In this document: positions 61,291 to 64,000 of the stretch, in pieces
How positions within the stretch are numbered: the stretch's first letter is position 1
Layout of the letters: every line of letters starts with the position of its first letter
Origin: an uncultured bacterium
Lineage (GTDB): Bacteria; Bacillota; Clostridia; Christensenellales; QALW01
DNA: 64,000 bases
Reading direction: 5' to 3'
Assembly: GCA_905214315.1 (NCBI GenBank)
Contig: CAJMLN010000002.1
Location: 17,642-81,641 of the forward strand
Position numbers and translations under genes: made by a program
The notes under the pieces: model-generated
Databases searched by the model: none
Seen by the model: only the letters and a program-made list of their open reading frames with translations
Told to the model about the DNA's origin: nothing

Positions 61291-62789
61291 TGCTTACGCT
61301 GCGCCGGATAGAGGATTTTTCTTCCCGGCAGGAGTATGCGGCTCGGATGGACGGATTTAAGGGGCTGAACATGCGCGACGATGACAGCGTTATGCCCCTG
61401 GAGGAGAGCCCGAGCGCGGAAAACGTGGTGGCCGAGGGCGGCAGGCTCAGGCGGGCGGCGGGGTTTGACGTTGTAAAGTGGAAAAAAGAGGACGGGCAGG
61501 AAGTTCTGCTGCGCCAGCTGCCGGAGGAAATTGTGGGGCTATTTGAATTTCAGGCGGCCGCCGCTGAAACGGAGGGCTATAAAAACCTCTATTATACGGC
61601 CGCTGACGGCAATCTTTACCGCTTTGTTTATGACGCCGCGCTCTCCAGGGTGCAGGCCGAGGCTGTCTCCTGCGCCGACGGGATCACCGGGTGGGAATAT
61701 ACGTATTTTACGCAGTATAAATCGGGCAAAAACAACTGCGCGTTACTGGGCGGCCCTCAGTGCGGGCCTTACGTCTATACCGAAGGCGGCGGCTATGCGC
61801 TGATTGCCTCGGGGGTAAAGCCGCATATGGAAAAGACGGCAATGCACTTTTCCCGGATGTTCGGCATCGGCGATCCGGAATATCCCCAGCGCGTGTGGTT
61901 TTCCAAAATCGGCGATCCGTGCGATTTCACTTCTTCGGAGGAGGCGGGCGGCTACATCGACATCACCGATACCATCGGAAGCGCAATCGATATCGTCTCC
62001 TTCTTTGATACGCTGCTGGTATTTTGCCGTTACGGAATTGTGGCGGTCAATACGCTTTCGGTACAAAGCGATTTTACGGTGGAGAATATCTTTTTTTCCG
62101 ACAGCGAAATTCTCCGGGGCAGCGTGACGGTCTGCGGCGACTGCGTGCTGTTTGCCACCCGCTACGGCGTTTACAGCTGCAGCGGCAGCGGGGTTGCCTG
62201 CGTCAGCCATGCCATTAAAGGATTTTTTGAGGAAAACAAGATCCTTTGCCGCAGGGAATGCAGTATTTATTTCAAAAATTGCTATTATTTGAGCTTTCAT
62301 CGGCAAACGGGGGAGAGCGGATTGCTTATATATAATATGGTATATCGGCAGTGGCAGATCTTTGCCGGGCCGGAGGTCGCTTCCCTGGTGGTCTGCCGGG
62401 ACCGGAATACGGAAAAGCTGCTGACGGCGTTTACCGAAACCACGGTCGTCGCGGAGTGGGGCGCGGGCGCAAGGCTGGCAACCTCTGGGGCGATTCAGGG
62501 GTTCTGGCACAGCCCGAAAAATGATTTCGGCCTTGCTCATGCGTATAAGACCGTGACCGAGCTGCATTTTTCCGCCCACGGGGACGGTGAAATCCAAATC
62601 ACGGTATTTGCCGACGGCGAGGAGCAGACCCGCGCGGTGACGCTGAGCGCGGAGGAAACGCATTATAAGCTTCCGTTCTCGCTCAAAGGACACTTGATCG
62701 GCTTTTCGGTAAAGAATACGGCGGGCAGCGATTTTTCGGTTTCGCCCTTTACCTTTATATATACTGCGGAAAGAGATTTTGTTTCTTAG
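61290..62789 (+). CDS. Probable phage head-completion/stabilisation protein (P22 gp10-like)
   Basis: This 499-residue protein starts with MDGFKGLNMRDDD and ESPSAENVVAEGGRLRRAAG. That pattern is shared by phage stabilisation or stopper proteins with a beta-propeller-like body. The rest is beta-rich with repeated aromatic-Gly motifs (FYCRYGIVAVNT-like). The ATG at 61290 overlaps the upstream TGA and lies 8 nt after GGAGG; the GTG at 61281 is less likely. Confidence 0.65.
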   Translation: MLTLRRIEDFSSRQEYAARMDGFKGLNMRDDDSVMPLEESPSAENVVAEGGRLRRAAGFDVVKWKKEDGQEVLLRQLPEEIVGLFEFQAAAAETEGYKNLYYTAADGNLYRFVYDAALSRVQAEAVSCADGITGWEYTYFTQYKSGKNNCALLGGPQCGPYVYTEGGGYALIASGVKPHMEKTAMHFSRMFGIGDPEYPQRVWFSKIGDPCDFTSSEEAGGYIDITDTIGSAIDIVSFFDTLLVFCRYGIVAVNTLSVQSDFTVENIFFSDSEILRGSVTVCGDCVLFATRYGVYSCSGSGVACVSHAIKGFFEENKILCRRECSIYFKNCYYLSFHRQTGESGLLIYNMVYRQWQIFAGPEVASLVVCRDRNTEKLLTAFTETTVVAEWGAGARLATSGAIQGFWHSPKNDFGLAHAYKTVTELHFSAHGDGEIQITVFADGEEQTRAVTLSAEETHYKLPFSLKGHLIGFSVKNTAGSDFSVSPFTFIYTAERDFVS

Positions 62790-62797
62790 GAGGGGCT

Positions 62798-63181
62798 ATG
62801 CAGAAAGTTACGGATCGGTTCAGAAACGAACGGAGACTCCGGTGGATCGAGAATTCCGCCGCACTGGGCGCGGCAAAGAAATACAGCGTTGGCGCCGTTG
62901 CCGCTGGAGGCAGCGCGGCGGTTGTAAATCAAAGCCTTATCGGCTGGAAAACGCGCCAGGGGCTTTATATCAGTTATTATTTAAAGAATGCGGCTTCGGC
63001 GTCAGTCAGCATCACGGTCAACGGCAATACGCTTTTGCTGGAGCATGCCGCGGGCAGCGCTTCGGCGGCGGTCTGCCCGGAGATCAAAAAAGGCGTCAAC
63101 ACCGTAACCGTTACCGTGAATGCGGCAGGCGGAGCTATTTCTTCAGGAGAAATTTTTACAAAAATCATTGATTTGGGGTGA
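62798..63181 (+). CDS. Small phage-associated protein of unknown function
   Basis: This 127-residue protein has a basic N-terminus (MQKVTDRFRNERRLRWIE) and an Ala/Gly/Val-rich beta-type remainder. A signal peptide is not evident. The competing frame 62779-63171 has no ribosome binding site, while this one has AGGAGG 6 nt upstream of the ATG. I do not recognise it. It may be a fibre-base or decoration component. Confidence 0.65.
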   Translation: MQKVTDRFRNERRLRWIENSAALGAAKKYSVGAVAAGGSAAVVNQSLIGWKTRQGLYISYYLKNAASASVSITVNGNTLLLEHAAGSASAAVCPEIKKGVNTVTVTVNAAGGAISSGEIFTKIIDLG

Positions 63182-63186
63182 AAAAT

Positions 63187-63732
63187 TTGACAAGTCAGCT
63201 TTATACCGCGCAGGGCGGTGAAACCCTGCGGGATATTGCGGAAAAAACCGGTACCGATTACAGCCAGCTGGTAAAGAATAATCCGGCATACAAGACGGGA
63301 AAGCTCAAAAAAGGTTCCCGCGTTATTCTTTCCGTGGCGCAGGTGATAGAGGAAAAGGCCGACGAGGAAGAGGCTGAGCAGGAAAAAAAGCAGCAGAAGG
63401 CGGCGGCAAAGGAACAGGAATACCGGATTGGCATGGAGCGCGCCCGTGCGGATTATCAGACGGATAAGGCGTCGGCTGATGCGGATTACCTGTATAAAAA
63501 ACAAAAGCTTTCCCAGGCTCTGAAAAAGAACAGGATCGGCCTGGAAAGCGATCTGGCGGCGCAGAAAATTGATGCCTCCAGCATTGCCGGAAACGAAAGG
63601 GAAAAACTTTCTCAGGAGGCGGCGCAGGAGACGGCGGCTCTTGACCGTGACTATCAGGAAAAGATCAATAAGCTGAAAACAAAGCTCTCCCGCAGTACTG
63701 CAGACGCGGCAAGAAAGATCAGTCAGCTTTAA
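63187..63732 (+). CDS. LysM and coiled-coil protein at the end of the phage cassette
   Basis: This protein of about 181 residues has an N-terminal LysM domain (YTAQGGETLRDIAEKTG and LKKGSRVILS, about residues 5-55). A long charged coiled coil of Lys, Glu and Ala follows. A LysM head on a rod may hold the particle or a lytic function at the cell wall. I propose the TTG at 63187, with a weak GGGGTG site, rather than the GTG at 63178, which has none. The start is uncertain. A terminator follows, so it ends the cassette's transcript. Confidence 0.65.
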   Translation: MTSQLYTAQGGETLRDIAEKTGTDYSQLVKNNPAYKTGKLKKGSRVILSVAQVIEEKADEEEAEQEKKQQKAAAKEQEYRIGMERARADYQTDKASADADYLYKKQKLSQALKKNRIGLESDLAAQKIDASSIAGNEREKLSQEAAQETAALDRDYQEKINKLKTKLSRSTADAARKISQL

Positions 63733-63866
63733 AAGTTTCCGGAGAACGGCGTTTTACGGAAGGTATTGGCAGAAGAAATTTGCGGTAAAAATACATTTAA
63801 AAGGTAAAAAATTTTTGAACAAACTGCAATAAGTGGGAATTGCGAGCGGAGAGTATTCTCTATATT

Positions 63867-63891
63867 AGGGGCGATATGCCCCTTTTTTTAT
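63867..63891 (+). terminator. Terminator at the end of the phage head cassette
   Basis: AGGGGC and GCCCCT form a 6-bp stem with a 5-nt loop followed by seven T. Confidence 0.8.
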
Positions 63892-64000
63892 TTTTAGGGC
63901 TATATATAGTAAGGCGGAAAACAAGCGGATACCATTCAAACCGAAAAAAAAAAGGGAAAAAAAGAGTTGACAAAAAGGAGCAAGTTTGATATTATAAGCA
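63892..64000 (+). promoter_or_regulatory. Promoter at the right edge of the window
   Basis: -35 TTGACA (63967-63972) and -10 TATTAT (63990-63995) have a 17-bp spacer. The gene it drives begins beyond the window. Confidence 0.65.

Noticed and set aside
62779..63171. Alternative frame of 130 codons overlapping the small phage gene
   Set aside because: The frame starting at 62798 has an AGGAGG site and the right spacing; this one has none.

Overview
The window looks like a chromosomal segment of a spore-forming, anaerobic Gram-positive bacterium of the Bacillota, class Clostridia (Oscillospirales or a relative is my best guess). The grounds are a PolC-type replicase, a rimP-nusA-ylxR-ylxQ-infB operon headed by a short hairpin leader, a SleB/CwlJ-type cortex hydrolase, LysM coat-like proteins, secreted surface proteins with C-terminal membrane anchors, a heterodimeric ABC exporter, strong AGGAGG ribosome binding sites, and promoters that nearly all show a near-consensus -10 with a 16-18 bp spacer.

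Left part (1-19.1 kb). The translation/transcription operon is read on the minus strand and infB runs off the left edge. It is followed by a duplicated leucine-rich-repeat lipoprotein, polC (whose proofreading exonuclease has lost all of its catalytic residues), a secreted surface protein, malic enzyme, an orphan 70-residue protein with its own promoters and terminator, a triple-LysM protein, rpmE (L31), a spore-cortex-type hydrolase with four peptidoglycan-binding repeats, and a second surface protein with beta-helix-like repeats.

Centre (19.1-44.4 kb). A plus-strand run holds ylqF/rbgA, rnhB and yraN, then a very large two-part PMT-like membrane glycosyltransferase, a phosphodiester glycosidase, comM/yifB, mntP and an SGNH hydrolase. 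uvrB-uvrA and a LiaF-like membrane protein follow after a long leader. Then come an FAD oxidoreductase and a von Willebrand A protein (both minus), a GH38 alpha-mannosidase (plus) and the serine genes serC-serA (minus).

Right part (44.5-64 kb). This holds a zinc-ribbon membrane protein, a MarR regulator with a heterodimeric ABC exporter, a degraded acetyltransferase remnant, a third surface protein, an unexplained inverted-repeat element that may be a structured RNA, two tRNA-Ser genes, and a compact phage head/packaging cassette (small and large terminase, portal, scaffold-like, capsid, connector-like genes). The cassette ends at a terminator with no integrase, tail or lysis gene in view.

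The observations I consider most worth pursuing are the exonuclease-dead PolC, the fused double glycosyltransferase beside a phosphodiester glycosidase, the isolated head cassette next to tRNA-Ser genes, the inverted-repeat element at 54385-54506, and the shared C-terminal anchor of three surface proteins.
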